DNA of 38,585 nucleotides from an uncultured Gilliamella sp. (GTDB lineage: Bacteria > Pseudomonadota > Gammaproteobacteria > Enterobacterales > Enterobacteriaceae), in the NCBI GenBank assembly GCA_945291235.1, contig CALYQY010000008.1:1-38585 (forward strand), in the 5' to 3' direction. Within the stretch, counting starts at the first letter, position 1. Every line of letters starts with the position of its first letter. Made by a program: the position numbers and the translations under genes. The notes under the pieces are model-generated. The model saw only the letters and a program-made list of their open reading frames with translations, was not told the origin of the DNA and did no database searches. Shown one piece after another: positions 27,966 through 38,585 of the stretch.

Positions 27966-29021
27966 ATGCTCAAAAGAAAGACTAAATTCTTCATGTTTGT
28001 TTTTTTGACAATACCTTTTTTTGGGCATTGTTTAGGTTTTCATAACAAAAAAGAGTCGGATTATGTGATTGAACATTTCAAATTTAATAATGGAAAAACT
28101 GAAAGTATAAAAATACATTACACTACTCTTGGCAATCCTGACAACAAACCAATTTTAATATTGCATGGTACAACTGGAAGTGGTAGCGCAATGTTAAATA
28201 ATAGCTTTGGTCATGCATTGTTTGATAAAGGAATGCCATTAGATGCTGAAAAATATTTTATTATCCTCCCCGACGCAATAGGCACGGGTAAATCGTCTAA
28301 ACCTTCTGACGGTTTAAAAGGCGATTTTCCTCATTATGATTATACCGATATGGTTAATGCTCAATATCAACTATTAAAAAATAAGCTAAATATTGAGCAT
28401 ATAGCATTAATCATCGGTAACTCAATGGGAGGAATGAATACATGGAAATGGGTAACGATGTATCCTGATTATATGACAGCCGCTATTCCTATGGCTGCTA
28501 CCCCTGCGCCAATGTCCAGCCGTAACTGGATTATGCGGAAAATGGTTATCAATGCTATCAAAGATGATCCCGACTGGAACAAAGGTTTTTATACCAAACA
28601 ACCCGAACAGTTTCAATTAGTCTATAATTACTACAATATCGCAACTAATGGCGGTGACATTGCATGGCAAAAGCAAGCATATAATACGGAAGAAACAGAA
28701 AAAATATTAAAAGATAAATTAAACGAACGTGTTACGATGGATACTAACGATTTTTTATATCAATGGGATGCGGCAAGAAATTATGATCCAACCAAAGATT
28801 TAAATAAAATCAAAGCACGAATTTTAGCTATCAACTCTGAGGATGATGAAAGAAATCCAGCTTCGACCGATTTAATGGAAAAAGCCATACAGAAGATTCC
28901 CAATGCAAAGTACTACTTGATTCCAGCTTCTGAAAAAACTACCGGACATGGCACAACAATGATAGCGGACTTATGGAAAGCCCAATTGATTCTTTTTCTA
29001 GAAGAGAATAATTTAAATTAA
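27966..29021 (+). CDS. Secreted alpha/beta hydrolase (MetX-like fold)
   Basis: An alpha/beta-hydrolase fold protein of the homoserine-acetyltransferase-like group, 351 residues from the start chosen here. Oxyanion region LHGTTGSGS (67-75), nucleophile elbow GNSMGG with Ser153, acid in NSEDDERNP (D293 or D294), and His328 in TTGHGTT. The N-terminus MLKRKTKFFMFVFLTIPFFGHC is a signal peptide (the Cys22 context is not a good lipobox), so it acts in the periplasm; true MetX enzymes are cytoplasmic, hence methionine synthesis is unlikely. The ATG at 27966 has GGAG at the right distance; an ATG at 27918 in frame would spoil the signal peptide. Substrate unknown. Preceded by a CRP site. Confidence 0.75.
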   Translation: MLKRKTKFFMFVFLTIPFFGHCLGFHNKKESDYVIEHFKFNNGKTESIKIHYTTLGNPDNKPILILHGTTGSGSAMLNNSFGHALFDKGMPLDAEKYFIILPDAIGTGKSSKPSDGLKGDFPHYDYTDMVNAQYQLLKNKLNIEHIALIIGNSMGGMNTWKWVTMYPDYMTAAIPMAATPAPMSSRNWIMRKMVINAIKDDPDWNKGFYTKQPEQFQLVYNYYNIATNGGDIAWQKQAYNTEETEKILKDKLNERVTMDTNDFLYQWDAARNYDPTKDLNKIKARILAINSEDDERNPASTDLMEKAIQKIPNAKYYLIPASEKTTGHGTTMIADLWKAQLILFLEENNLN

Positions 29022-29042
29022 TAGTTGATATTATTTACTTAT

Positions 29043-29080
29043 GAAGTGAATAAATACGCTTAACTATTCACTTCTTTCTT
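29043..29080 (+). terminator. Terminator after the hydrolase gene
   Basis: A perfect 10-bp stem GAAGTGAATA against TATTCACTTC (12-base loop) followed by TTTCTT, about 20 bases after the stop codon. Confidence 0.75.
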
Positions 29081-29314
29081 ATTAAAAAACTCACAATTAA
29101 CTAACCTAATATTATAAATAATATAACCATTTTTTAAACTTATAATCTTTCTAATTTTTATCCGAAGATATTAAACAAATAAAGTCATTTGTTTTAACAA
29201 GAATTACTTACTTATAATGGCAAAATAAATAGGTTTAAATAATTTAAATTAAGTAAAATATTGTATAATTTAGGTAAGTGACAAATCAAAAATCATCAAG
29301 AGTAAAACGATAAA

Positions 29315-30748
29315 ATGAAAAATAACGCCCAACAACCTACTTTTTACTTTCACGATTATGAAACATTTGGTATTAATCCAGCTCTTGATAGACCCGCTCA
29401 ATTTGCGGGTGTTCGAACTGATGTTGAGCTTAATATTATTGAAGAACCTTTAGTTATATATTGTAAGCTAGCACCAGACTATCTACCTAATCCTGAAGCG
29501 GTTCTCATTACGGGTATTACTCCACAACAAGCAAATCAAAAAGGAGTGAATGAAGCTCAATTTACCAAATTAATTCATCAAGCATTTAGTGAACCCAATA
29601 CTTGCATTTTAGGCTATAATAACATTCGTTTCGATGATGAAGTGACCCGCAATATCCTTTACCGTAATTTTTACGACCCATACGCCTACTGTTGGCAAAA
29701 TGGTAATTCAAGATGGGATCTTCTTGATGTAGTAAGAGCGTGTTATGCCTTACGACCTGAAGGTATTCATTGGCCAACCAACGATTCGGGTTATCCCAGT
29801 TTTCGGTTAGAACATTTAACCAAAGCAAATAATATTACGCATGAACATGCTCATGACGCAATGTCAGATGTGTATGCCACTATCGCCATTGCAAAATTAA
29901 TTAAAGAAAAACAACCTAAATTATTTAACTACTTTTTTACATTGCGCAATAAAAATAAAGTTGCCGAACTTATTGATATAATCAATATGACCCCTCTGGT
30001 ACATGTTTCGGGTATGCTGGGTAGTTATCGAGGAAATATGTCATTAGAATGCCCTATCGCTTGGCATCCACAACAAAATAATGCCGTCATTGTTTGTGAT
30101 CTCACTGGCGATATTGATTCAATTATTGATTTACCAGTGAATATAATACGCGAAAAACTCTATACTAAAACTGAAGATCTTGAACTTGATGAGACTCGCA
30201 TTCCATTAAAACTCGTCCATATTAACAAATGCCCTATCCTTGCACCGATAAAAACTTTACTGCCTGAAAATGCTAAACGATTTTCCATTAATATTGAAGA
30301 ATGTTTAAACAAACAACAAAAGCTATTACAAAATCAAATTTTGTTGCAAGATAAAATGCGAGAATTATTTAGCTTAAGTCATGATTATCCGGCTAATACG
30401 GATGTAGATGCACAAATATATAATGGATTTTTGAGTAATCAGGATAAACTATATTGTGAAACAGTACAAACAACGCCAGTACAGTTATTAGATAGTTTAT
30501 CTCTTAAATTTGAAGACCCTCGTTTAAGTACACTTTTTTTTCGATACAAAGCTCGAAACTTTCCTCAAACCCTAACTCATCACGAACAGATGATTTGGCA
30601 AGATTATTGTCGTGATAAACTAAATACGCCTAAGATTCAAGATTACATTTTAACTTTAGAATTACTTGCTGAAACTTATGTTCAACAACCCGAAAAATTA
30701 GCTTTGATAAAACAGCTTTATCATTACTGCCATTATTTAGTTGGATAA
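29315..30748 (+). CDS. sbcB: Exodeoxyribonuclease I
   Basis: Exonuclease I, 477 residues (E. coli 475), a processive 3'-5' single-strand DNA exonuclease acting in recombination and mismatch repair. N-terminal DEDDh nuclease: HDYETFG with D14 and E16, ILGYNNIRFDDEV, SRWDLLDV, and HDAMSDVYAT with the last catalytic His and Asp. The SH3-like domain and C-terminal helical domain follow; LVHINKCPILAP and YKARNFPQTL are conserved. AAGAG ribosome site; a TATAAT lies at 29264-29269 without a convincing -35. Downstream a small GC hairpin (30761-30777, GGCGT against ACGCC) has no T-run. Confidence 0.95.
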   Translation: MKNNAQQPTFYFHDYETFGINPALDRPAQFAGVRTDVELNIIEEPLVIYCKLAPDYLPNPEAVLITGITPQQANQKGVNEAQFTKLIHQAFSEPNTCILGYNNIRFDDEVTRNILYRNFYDPYAYCWQNGNSRWDLLDVVRACYALRPEGIHWPTNDSGYPSFRLEHLTKANNITHEHAHDAMSDVYATIAIAKLIKEKQPKLFNYFFTLRNKNKVAELIDIINMTPLVHVSGMLGSYRGNMSLECPIAWHPQQNNAVIVCDLTGDIDSIIDLPVNIIREKLYTKTEDLELDETRIPLKLVHINKCPILAPIKTLLPENAKRFSINIEECLNKQQKLLQNQILLQDKMRELFSLSHDYPANTDVDAQIYNGFLSNQDKLYCETVQTTPVQLLDSLSLKFEDPRLSTLFFRYKARNFPQTLTHHEQMIWQDYCRDKLNTPKIQDYILTLELLAETYVQQPEKLALIKQLYHYCHYLVG

Positions 30749-30828
30749 TTAAAATTGAGGGGCGTATTATAGACGCCAAATAAAGCAGTCTGTTATTAAC
30801 AATCAAACAAGTTATTAAATTTTAGACT

Positions 30829-31280
30829 ATGAAACATTTTTTAGCTAAACACGCCACAATCAAACATCGATTATATTCTTTATACTATTCGTTGTTTAGT
30901 TATGGTCGCGGATTATTAATTTTAACGTTAAGTCTTTGGGTGGGTAATTTCATCTCTCAGCTCTTACCCATCATGATTCCTGGTAGTATTATCGGTCTTT
31001 TAACCCTATTCTTTTTATTAGCTTTTCAAATTATCCCTACTCGTTGGATAAAAAATAGCTGCAATTTATTTATGCGTTATATGACATTACTATTTATTCC
31101 TGCTGCAATGGGGATAATGGATAATTACACATTGTTATTAAATAATTGGTTACCCATCATTTTTGGAAGTATTGGTAGTTCACTGTTGGTATTAGTATTA
31201 ACAGCTTGGTTGACAGAAAAACTTCATAAAAAAACAGCCAAAAATTTCGATTTATCAGATAATAATAAGGAAAAACCACT

Positions 31281-31284
<4 letters not shown>
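30829..31284 (+). CDS. yohJ: CidA/LrgA family membrane protein YohJ
   Basis: A holin-like CidA/LrgA (UPF0299) protein, 151 residues (E. coli YohJ 132), with four membrane segments. The signature LLPIMIPGSIIGLLTLFFLLAFQIIP and RYMTLLFIPAAMGIM is clear. It has an N-terminal extension of about 20 residues relative to E. coli and a charged C-terminal tail. Partners YohK, whose ATG overlaps its stop by four bases (ATGA). Family members are linked to pyruvate/3-hydroxypropionate transport and control of cell lysis; the exact role here is unknown. Confidence 0.9.
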
Positions 31285-32622
<1,338 letters not shown>

Positions 32623-32717
32623 TTAATTTTTAAATTTGAACATCATTAAATTTTCAAATTTTATCATAAAGATAAATACTAGATTCATTTAGAGTACTAT
32701 TTGTCTCATATTTTAGA

Positions 32718-32746
32718 TTGCATTTTTATGCAAAAAAAAGTAATAT
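32718..32746 (+). promoter_or_regulatory. artP promoter overlapped by an ArgR-like box
   Basis: -35 TTGCAT (32718-32723) and -10 TAATAT (32741-32746) are 17 bases apart. The palindrome TTGCATTTTTATGCAA (32718-32733) covers the -35 and fits the ARG-box pattern TGAATWWWWATTCA in 12 of 14 core positions. Arginine-bound ArgR would block this promoter, which is sensible for an arginine importer. Only one clear box is seen; enteric operators usually have two. Confidence 0.55.
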
Positions 32747-32780
32747 TTAGTCAATTTTTTTAATTTAGCCAACATTTATA

Positions 32781-33509
32781 ATGAATATTGAATTAAGCCA
32801 TATTAACTGTTTTTATGGTACTCATCATGCATTGAAAGATGTTTCACTTAGTTATCCTCTAGGTGAAACCATTGTATTATTAGGTCAAAGTGGAGCAGGA
32901 AAAAGCTCTTTACTAAAAGTATTTAATTTACTTGAAATACCAACATCAGGTGAAATGACAATAGCTAATTCCCATTTTGATTTTTCCAAAAAAATCAGTG
33001 ATACCACTATCAGACAATTACGTAAAAATGTGGGTATGGTTTTCCAAAACTATAATTTATGGCCCCATTTAACGGTGCTTGAAAACTTGATTGAAGCACC
33101 TTGCCAAGTACTAAATTTATCTAAAAAAGAAGCGACTGATAAAGCAATGTTGATATTACAACGTTTGCAAATTGACGAAATGGCAAATCGCTATCCTCTG
33201 CACCTTTCGGGTGGTCAACAGCAACGAGTAGCAATTGCCAGAGCATTGATGATGGAGCCACAAATTTTGTTGTTTGATGAACCTACAGCAGCATTAGATC
33301 CGGCTATTACATCGCAAGTAGCTGAAATTATTAACGAACTTTCGCAAACAGGAATAACGCAGATTATTGTAACTCATGAAGTCGATTTTGCTCGTAAAGT
33401 CGCTTCACAAGTGATTTATATGGAACACGGTAAAATTATTGAGCGAGGACAATTAGAATGTTTTGCTCATCCTAAAACCGAAGAATTTAAAGCTTATTTA
33501 TCACATTAA
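32781..33509 (+). CDS. artP: Arginine ABC transporter ATP-binding protein
   Basis: ArtP, 242 residues as in E. coli, the ATPase of the arginine importer. Walker [10 protein letters not shown] (35-43), Q-loop [13 protein letters not shown], signature LSGGQQQR (142-149), Walker B ILLFDEP (162-168), and the switch H199. First gene of artP-artI-artQ-artM. 23 bases before the binding-protein gene. Confidence 0.94.
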   Translation: MNIELSHINCFYGTHHALKDVSLSYPLGETIVLLGQSGAGKSSLLKVFNLLEIPTSGEMTIANSHFDFSKKISDTTIRQLRKNVGMVFQNYNLWPHLTVLENLIEAPCQVLNLSKKEATDKAMLILQRLQIDEMANRYPLHLSGGQQQRVAIARALMMEPQILLFDEPTAALDPAITSQVAEIINELSQTGITQIIVTHEVDFARKVASQVIYMEHGKIIERGQLECFAHPKTEEFKAYLSH

Positions 33510-33532
33510 TGATTATAAAATTGGGTGGAGAT

Positions 33533-34267
33533 ATGAAAAAAACTTTATTTGCTATTTTGCTTGCCAGCGTTGCATTGACGTCTCAAGCATCTGAAAATTT
33601 AACTATCGGTACAGAAGCCACTTATGCACCATTCGAATTCACCAATGACAAAAACGAAATTGTCGGATTTGATATTGATGTGATCAACAAAATTTGTGAA
33701 GAGATTAACGCTTCTTGTAAAATTGTTAATCAATCTTTTGATGGATTAATTCCTAGTTTAAAAACGCGTCGAATTGATGCAGCAATTGCTGGGATAGACA
33801 TCACGCCTGAACGTCAAAAACAAATTGATTTTACAAAGATTTATTACGATGATAGTTCAATTCAATTTATTACATTGAAAGACACTTTAACAGATTTGGA
33901 ACAACTAAAAGGTAAACGAATTGGTATTCAAAAAGGGACAACCTATTTGAAATATTTAAATGAAAAATATCCTGACGTTAAACCTGTTAGTTATGATAGC
34001 TATCAGTATGCGTTTTTAGATTTAAAAGCTAAACGAATCGATGCGATTGTAGCCAGTTCTTTTGTCGCGGGTGATTGGTTAAGCAAAGAAACGGATATTG
34101 TTGCTTTAGGTGACAAAATTACCGATCATGATTTTTTTGGAGAAGGCTTAGGTATTGCCTTACGTAAAGGCAATGATCAGTTAAGAGAACAGTTTAATCA
34201 AGCACTTGATAAATTAAAATCAAATGGTGAACTTGACGCCATCTATAAAAAATGGTTTAACAAATAG
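33533..34267 (+). CDS. artI: Arginine-binding periplasmic protein (ArtI/ArtJ type)
   Basis: Periplasmic substrate-binding protein (SBP_bac_3), 244 residues. Signal peptide MKKTLFAILLASVALTSQA, then the mature part with GTEATYAPFEF, GFDIDVINKICEE, FDGLIPSLKTRRIDAAIAG, DITPERQKQIDFT and GKRIGIQKGTTYLKYL. An ATG at 33509 opens the same frame eight codons earlier, but GGTGGAG precedes the ATG at 33533, which begins the signal peptide. Position in the operon is that of artI; similarity alone does not separate ArtI from ArtJ. A strong hairpin follows at 34303-34333. Confidence 0.9.
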   Translation: MKKTLFAILLASVALTSQASENLTIGTEATYAPFEFTNDKNEIVGFDIDVINKICEEINASCKIVNQSFDGLIPSLKTRRIDAAIAGIDITPERQKQIDFTKIYYDDSSIQFITLKDTLTDLEQLKGKRIGIQKGTTYLKYLNEKYPDVKPVSYDSYQYAFLDLKAKRIDAIVASSFVAGDWLSKETDIVALGDKITDHDFFGEGLGIALRKGNDQLREQFNQALDKLKSNGELDAIYKKWFNK

Positions 34268-34302
34268 CTAATAAACTATCAAATTTGATATTATTGTGAT
34301 CT

Positions 34303-34333
34303 CGCCGCTTAAAATGCGGCGAATTTATTTTTT
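34303..34333 (+). terminator. Intercistronic hairpin after the binding-protein gene
   Basis: A perfect 6-bp GC stem CGCCGC against GCGGCG (7-base loop) followed by AATTTATTTTTT, between artI and artQ. It probably ends or protects part of the transcript so the binding protein is made in excess over the membrane subunits. Confidence 0.75.
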
Positions 34334-34353
34334 AATTTAAATACGGTTTTTTT

Positions 34354-35130
34354 ATGTCAGACTTTTTAGCATATGCAATGAACTGGATAATGTCCTCAAT
34401 GGACGGTTTTATCGTGCCTTTAACAAAAGCAACATCCATCACATTGTCATTAGCTTTTGTATCAATGATTGTTGGTATAGTTTTTGCTTTTATTTTCACA
34501 ATTCTAGAATCCGTTCCATTTAAACCTGTTGCATGGCTAATGTCTTTAATTAGCCTTACGATTCGAGCACTACCTGAATTATTAATTGTCGTTGCAATCT
34601 ATAATGGTTTACCATTTCTTTTAATGGCACTAGATGATGGATTTGATATGTCATTGATATTTACCTCAGTTCATATCCAAATGCATATTGCCAATACTCA
34701 GCCCGATCCGTTTTTATGTGGTGTCATTGCATTATCGCTACTTTATGCAGTTTATGCATCCCAAACGCTCAGAGGTGCATTTAAAGCAATACCAAGCGGC
34801 CAAAAACAGGCCGCTCAAGTGCTTGGTTTAAGTAAATTTAGAACGTTCTTTCGTATTATCATGCCACAAATGTGGCGCCATGCTATACCAGGATTAAGTA
34901 ATCAATGGTTGATATTATTAAAAGATACCGCACTAGTCTCAGCCATTGCAATCAATGATCTAATGATGCAAACCAAAACGATTATTGCACGAACTAATCA
35001 ACCATTTCTATGGTATGCGATCGCAATGGTAATCTATTTGATTATTTCAATCTTAAGTCAAAAAGTGATTGAACGAATCGAAAAACGTGCAACTTATTTT
35101 GAACAACCCTCTTCTGCCAAAAGTTTGTAA
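34354..35130 (+). CDS. artQ: Arginine ABC transporter permease
   Basis: ArtQ, 258 residues (E. coli 238), an HisM-type inner-membrane permease with about five helices. LRGLPEL-like IRALPELLIVVAIYNGLPFLL, FLCGVIALSLLYAVYASQTLRGAFKAIPSGQKQAAQVLGLS (the EAA loop that docks on ArtP), and GLSNQWLILLKDTALVSAIAINDLM. The N-terminus is about 20 residues longer than in E. coli (MSDFLAYAMNWIMSSMDGFI); Met12 or Met16 are other possible starts, though no ribosome site picks one. 9 bases before artM. Confidence 0.92.
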   Translation: MSDFLAYAMNWIMSSMDGFIVPLTKATSITLSLAFVSMIVGIVFAFIFTILESVPFKPVAWLMSLISLTIRALPELLIVVAIYNGLPFLLMALDDGFDMSLIFTSVHIQMHIANTQPDPFLCGVIALSLLYAVYASQTLRGAFKAIPSGQKQAAQVLGLSKFRTFFRIIMPQMWRHAIPGLSNQWLILLKDTALVSAIAINDLMMQTKTIIARTNQPFLWYAIAMVIYLIISILSQKVIERIEKRATYFEQPSSAKSL

Positions 35131-35139
35131 GGTTAAATT

Positions 35140-35817
35140 ATGTCTGATAATTTTGTTTATTATCTTAAAATCATCCTACAAGGTCTTCCTGACACGTTAA
35201 GTCTGGGAATTTTAGGTATCTTAACTGCGGGGCTTTTGGCTATCGTTTTTTCATGCTTATTATCACTTAATCATTTTGTATTAACAAAGGTAATACGTAC
35301 CTATATTATTATCTTTACGGGGTCTCCCCTATTAGTTCAGTTATTTTTAATTTATTATGGACCTTCACAGTTTGCTGACTTTTTAAGCCAATTTCCGAGA
35401 TTATATGATCTCATATCTTCGCCTTGGTTTTGTGCTTATTTAGCTTTAACGCTAAATAGTGCGGCGTATACCACACAAATTTTTTATGGTGCTTTAAAAT
35501 CTGTTCCACAAGGACAATGGCAAGCTTGTGAGGCTCTTGGTATGAATAAACGACAAACCTTAAAAATTGTCATGCCTTATGCATTAAAACGTGCCTTATC
35601 CACCTATTCCAATGAAGTCGTTTTTGTTGTCAAAGGCACCGCCCTAGCCTCGATGATTCCGGTAATGGATATTATGGGGTATAGTAATCAGCTTAATGGT
35701 GATTATTACGATTTTTCTATATTTATTGTTGCAGGATTCGTTTACCTCTTGATAAATGGGTTATTAAGCACCATTATGAGGATAATAGAGAAAAAAGCCC
35801 TCACATTTGAAAACTAA
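35140..35817 (+). CDS. artM: Arginine ABC transporter permease
   Basis: ArtM, 225 residues (E. coli 222), the second permease subunit. About five helices; [54 protein letters not shown] (EAA loop) and [23 protein letters not shown] are conserved. Ends one base before the uvrC ATG, so the transporter and the repair gene share a transcript. Confidence 0.94.
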   Translation: MSDNFVYYLKIILQGLPDTLSLGILGILTAGLLAIVFSCLLSLNHFVLTKVIRTYIIIFTGSPLLVQLFLIYYGPSQFADFLSQFPRLYDLISSPWFCAYLALTLNSAAYTTQIFYGALKSVPQGQWQACEALGMNKRQTLKIVMPYALKRALSTYSNEVVFVVKGTALASMIPVMDIMGYSNQLNGDYYDFSIFIVAGFVYLLINGLLSTIMRIIEKKALTFEN

Positions 35818-35818
35818 T

Positions 35819-37654
35819 ATGAGCCAATTTGATTCAACATCTTTTTTAAAAACAGTCCCACATAAACCGGGCATTTATCAGATGTTTAATGATAAAGAGA
35901 CGATTATTTATGTGGGTAAAGCTAAAGATCTGAATAACCGACTAAAAAGCTATTTTAATAGTAGTAAAAAAACACTGAAAACGGATATGTTAGTTAGCCA
36001 TATCCATCGTATTGAATTTACGATTACGAATACCGAAACCGAAGCCCTACTATTAGAACAGACTTACATTAAAAAACATCAACCACGTTATAATGTTCTT
36101 TTAAAAGATGATAAAAGCTATCCTTTTATTAAATTAAGTAAAGAAAGACATCCACAATTATCACTTTATCGTGGGGCGATTAATCGCAAAAAAGATGAGT
36201 TTTTTGGGCCTTATCCTAGTGGATATGCAGTTAAACAGATTTTAGCGCTATTACAAAAAACGTTTCCGATTAGACAGTGCTTGAACACCACCTATCGGAA
36301 CAGAACTCGCCCTTGCCTGCAATATCAGATTAAACGCTGTTTAGGACCTTGTGTGCCGGGATTAGTGAGTGATGAAGATTATAACGAACAAGTTAATTAT
36401 GTGAGATTATTTTTATCAGGACAATCCGATCAGATCTTACAAAAAATCACTGAAGATATGCTAAAAGCAAGTAATGAACTCAATTTTGAAAAAGCAGCAG
36501 CATTACGTGATCAGTTACAAGCCATTAAACATATCAACGAAAAACAAGCCATTTACAACAATAATGATAATTTAGATGTTATTGGCTTCCACTACGAGTT
36601 TGGTATAGCTTGTATTTATGTCTTATTTATCCGAAATGGACAAACCTTTGGGCATCGTTCTTATTTTCCTAAAGTACCATCAAATACTGAATTGGAAGAA
36701 GTAATAGAAACCTTTTTAGGGCAATTTTATTTGCAAGGCAACCAAAATCGTAATATTCCGAAAAAGATCCTACTCAATTTTTCGTTGTCGGATAAACAAC
36801 CCATGGAAGAGACACTGTCACTTATTGCTGAGCATCAAGTCAAATTGGTTGATGAGCCCAAAGGCGATAATTTAAAGTTACTCAATATTGCAACCGTCAA
36901 TGCGCAAACTGAAGTGAAGAATAAATTATTAACCAATTCGACAAATAAACAACGTTACGATGCACTTAAAACCTTTTTGGGCATTGATAAAATCAATCGT
37001 ATGGAATGTTTTGATATCAGTCATTTCATGGGGAAAAACACAATAGCCTCTTGCGTTGTCTTTGATGATAAAGGTCCGGTAAAATCTGAATTTCGCCGCT
37101 ACAATATTACGGGTATTACACCGGGTGATGATTATGCAGCAATGGAACAGGTATTAACAAGACGTTACAATAAAAAAGATCTACCCGATGAAAAAATACC
37201 TGATGTTATTTTTATTGATGGTGGTAAAGGACAGTTAAACCAAGCCTTACAAGTATTTGAAGGACTCAATGTTAATTGGGATAAACATCACCCTATTCTT
37301 GTGGGGGTGGCAAAAGGCGCTGAGCGCAAAGAAGGACTTGAAACATTGTTTTTTGAAGCGCATGGAACCGGACATTATCTTGATGACCATTCGCCTGCTT
37401 TATTGCTTATTCAACAAATTCGTAATGCATCACACGATCATGCCATTGTGGGGCAACGAAAAAAAGGTGTAAAACAGCTTACAGATAGTGCTTTAGAACA
37501 CATTGAAGGAATCGGTTCAAAAAGACGGCAAGCATTACTTAAACACTTTGGTGGTCTAAGAGAATTAAAAAATGCCAGTATTGATGAAATAGCCCAAGTG
37601 CAAGGAATCTCTAAATCGTTAGCTGAAAAAATTTATTTAAATTTACAACAATAA
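35819..37654 (+). CDS. uvrC: Excinuclease ABC subunit C
   Basis: UvrC, 611 residues (E. coli 610), which makes both incisions in nucleotide excision repair. GIY-YIG nuclease (GIY 18-20, YVG 31-33), UvrBC-binding UVR motif (about 200-238, [15 protein letters not shown]), the central RNase H-like nuclease domain ([29 protein letters not shown]) and the C-terminal helix-hairpin-helix pair ([30 protein letters not shown]). A TTG at 35807 inside artM could extend it by four residues, but the family starts at the ATG (35819). In E. coli uvrC follows uvrY; here it follows artM. Confidence 0.95.
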   Translation: MSQFDSTSFLKTVPHKPGIYQMFNDKETIIYVGKAKDLNNRLKSYFNSSKKTLKTDMLVSHIHRIEFTITNTETEALLLEQTYIKKHQPRYNVLLKDDKSYPFIKLSKERHPQLSLYRGAINRKKDEFFGPYPSGYAVKQILALLQKTFPIRQCLNTTYRNRTRPCLQYQIKRCLGPCVPGLVSDEDYNEQVNYVRLFLSGQSDQILQKITEDMLKASNELNFEKAAALRDQLQAIKHINEKQAIYNNNDNLDVIGFHYEFGIACIYVLFIRNGQTFGHRSYFPKVPSNTELEEVIETFLGQFYLQGNQNRNIPKKILLNFSLSDKQPMEETLSLIAEHQVKLVDEPKGDNLKLLNIATVNAQTEVKNKLLTNSTNKQRYDALKTFLGIDKINRMECFDISHFMGKNTIASCVVFDDKGPVKSEFRRYNITGITPGDDYAAMEQVLTRRYNKKDLPDEKIPDVIFIDGGKGQLNQALQVFEGLNVNWDKHHPILVGVAKGAERKEGLETLFFEAHGTGHYLDDHSPALLLIQQIRNASHDHAIVGQRKKGVKQLTDSALEHIEGIGSKRRQALLKHFGGLRELKNASIDEIAQVQGISKSLAEKIYLNLQQ

Positions 37655-37762
37655 CACATTGAAAAATTATGATATTTCAGGCAACATAAGCATTAAGAAA
37701 CCCCGTTTTTTTAATTTTTGTTAATCTATTGATTAATTAAACAAAAAAAGAGCTTATGTCAC

Positions 37763-38314
37763 ATGAAAATCAATCTTCCTACTTTATTAACGTTATTTCG
37801 AGTTATTTTAATTCCTTTTTTTGTGCTAGCTTTTTACTTATTTCCAACTGAATGGTCTGGTTTTTTTTCGGCATTAATTTTTCTAATTGCTGCAATAACC
37901 GATGTGTTTGATGGTTATTTAGCTAGACGTTTAGGACAAACGACCAAGTTTGGGGCGTTTCTAGATCCAGTTGCAGATAAAATTATTGTCACAATAGCCC
38001 TAATTCTGATCACTCAATATTATCAAGCATGGTGGATTTCCATTGCGGCTATAATTATCATTTCACGTGAAATCATTATCTCTGCTTTGCGTGAATGGAT
38101 GGCTGAGGTTGGAAAACGGAGTAATGTCGCAGTTTCATCTATAGGGAAGTATAAAACTATCGCCCAAATGACAGCCCTAACGTGGCTCCTTTGGCGACCT
38201 TGTGATATTGTAATATATGCTGGACTTGTCGCTCTACTTATTGCTACAGTTTTAACGTTAATATCAATGGTGCAATATTTATGGATTGCGCACAATGACT
38301 TTTTCGATAATTAA
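37763..38314 (+). CDS. pgsA: Phosphatidylglycerophosphate synthase
   Basis: PgsA, 183 residues (E. coli 182), makes phosphatidylglycerol phosphate from CDP-diacylglycerol and glycerol-3-phosphate in the inner membrane. The CDP-alcohol phosphotransferase motif is intact: D47, D50-G51, A54-R55, G64, D68 and D72. Four or five hydrophobic segments. The order uvrC-pgsA-tRNA(Leu) agrees with E. coli (uvrC-pgsA-glyW-cysT-leuZ), without glyW and cysT. The 108 bases after uvrC contain an 8-bp repeat (ACATAAGC at 37684-37691, GCTTATGT at 37752-37759) whose second arm lies against the start codon. Confidence 0.96.
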   Translation: MKINLPTLLTLFRVILIPFFVLAFYLFPTEWSGFFSALIFLIAAITDVFDGYLARRLGQTTKFGAFLDPVADKIIVTIALILITQYYQAWWISIAAIIIISREIIISALREWMAEVGKRSNVAVSSIGKYKTIAQMTALTWLLWRPCDIVIYAGLVALLIATVLTLISMVQYLWIAHNDFFDN

Positions 38315-38467
38315 TAGGTTTCAAACCGGTCGTTTCAAGGAATAAATGATTAAAGCAATTTACCATTATAAAACGGCTTATTTTGATGATTATTAACGCA
38401 ATGGTGCAATTTGCATTCAGAATAAAGTTAAACATTAATCAATCAAACAATTTATCTAAAATTTCTA

Positions 38468-38495
38468 TTGACTGAAAAGATAAGACAGGTAAAAT
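38468..38495 (+). promoter_or_regulatory. Predicted tRNA-Leu promoter
   Basis: -35 TTGACT (38468-38473) and -10 TAAAAT (38490-38495), 16 bases apart, start near 38502. A small hairpin (TTACC against GGTAA, 38516-38529) lies in the 5' leader that RNase P would remove. Confidence 0.65.
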
Positions 38496-38540
38496 GCACA
38501 GCATCCGAAACGCAATTACCTTTAGGTAACTAAGTTTTGA

Positions 38541-38585
38541 GCCCGGGTGGTGAAATCGGTAGACACAAGGGATTTAAAATCCCTC
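38541..38585 (+). tRNA. leuZ: tRNA-Leu(UAA), 5' part (cut by window edge)
   Basis: The acceptor/D-arm start GCCCGGGTGGTGAAATCGG and the D-loop GGTAGACAC are those of class II tRNA-Leu, near identical to E. coli leuZ. The anticodon stem AGGGA/TCCCT closes the loop TTTAAAA with anticodon TAA at 38575-38577. The variable arm, T arm and 3' end lie beyond the window. Confidence 0.93.

Noticed and set aside
32640..32680. AT hairpin (AAATTTGAA against TTCAAATTT) after sanA as terminator
   Set aside because: The stem has almost no GC pairs and the following T-run is short, so it is not convincing.
35807..35818. TTG start for uvrC inside artM
   Set aside because: No ribosome site, and the family begins at the ATG four codons later.

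Overview
This window comes from a low-GC gammaproteobacterium. Nearly every protein aligns along its length with an Escherichia coli family member (recalled from memory, not searched), but the DNA is strongly AT-rich. The gene content and base composition would fit an Orbaceae-type bee-gut symbiont such as Gilliamella. That placement is an inference.

Layout. 1-10 kb: ppk-ppx (polyphosphate synthesis and breakdown), pykF and hslJ on the minus strand, then hrpA on the plus strand. 10-12 kb: ydgH and an fnr-type regulator, minus strand. 11.85-13.54 kb is the only gene-poor, accessory-looking stretch. It contains two dif-like XerC/XerD sites in opposite orientation, a small membrane-protein ORF and a frameshifted remnant of a filamentous-phage (pII/X-type) replication protein. 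13.5-16.8 kb: rlhA (23S rRNA hydroxylation), htpX and the 4.5S SRP RNA gene ffs. 16.9-24.0 kb: the conserved translation operon thrS-infC-rpmI-rplT-(pheM)-pheS-pheT-ihfA, minus strand. 24.2-27.7 kb: yaiI, recO, a YjcE-type Na+/H+ antiporter directly abutting ubiT. 27.7-32.6 kb: a periplasmic alpha/beta hydrolase behind a perfect CRP-type palindrome, sbcB, and yohJ-yohK-sanA. 32.7-38.6 kb: an arginine ABC transporter cluster (artP-artI-artQ-artM) that runs directly into uvrC and pgsA, then a tRNA-Leu(UAA) cut off by the window edge.

Regulation is unusually readable here. The thrS leader holds an anticodon-arm mimic with a CGU loop. infC starts at AUU. pheS is preceded by a Phe-rich PheM-like leader peptide and an intrinsic terminator (classical attenuation). 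pykF also has a promoter, a 20-codon leader ORF and an intrinsic terminator in front of it, which looks like an attenuator or a small RNA that I do not recognise. rlhA has a near-consensus promoter overlapped by a large inverted repeat.

The most interesting point is the terminus-like dif locus. The pair of inverted dif sites bounds about 1.1 kb carrying phage remnants. This suggests an old XerCD-dependent (IMEX/inovirus-type) integration at or next to the chromosome-dimer resolution site, and a segment that XerCD could in principle invert.
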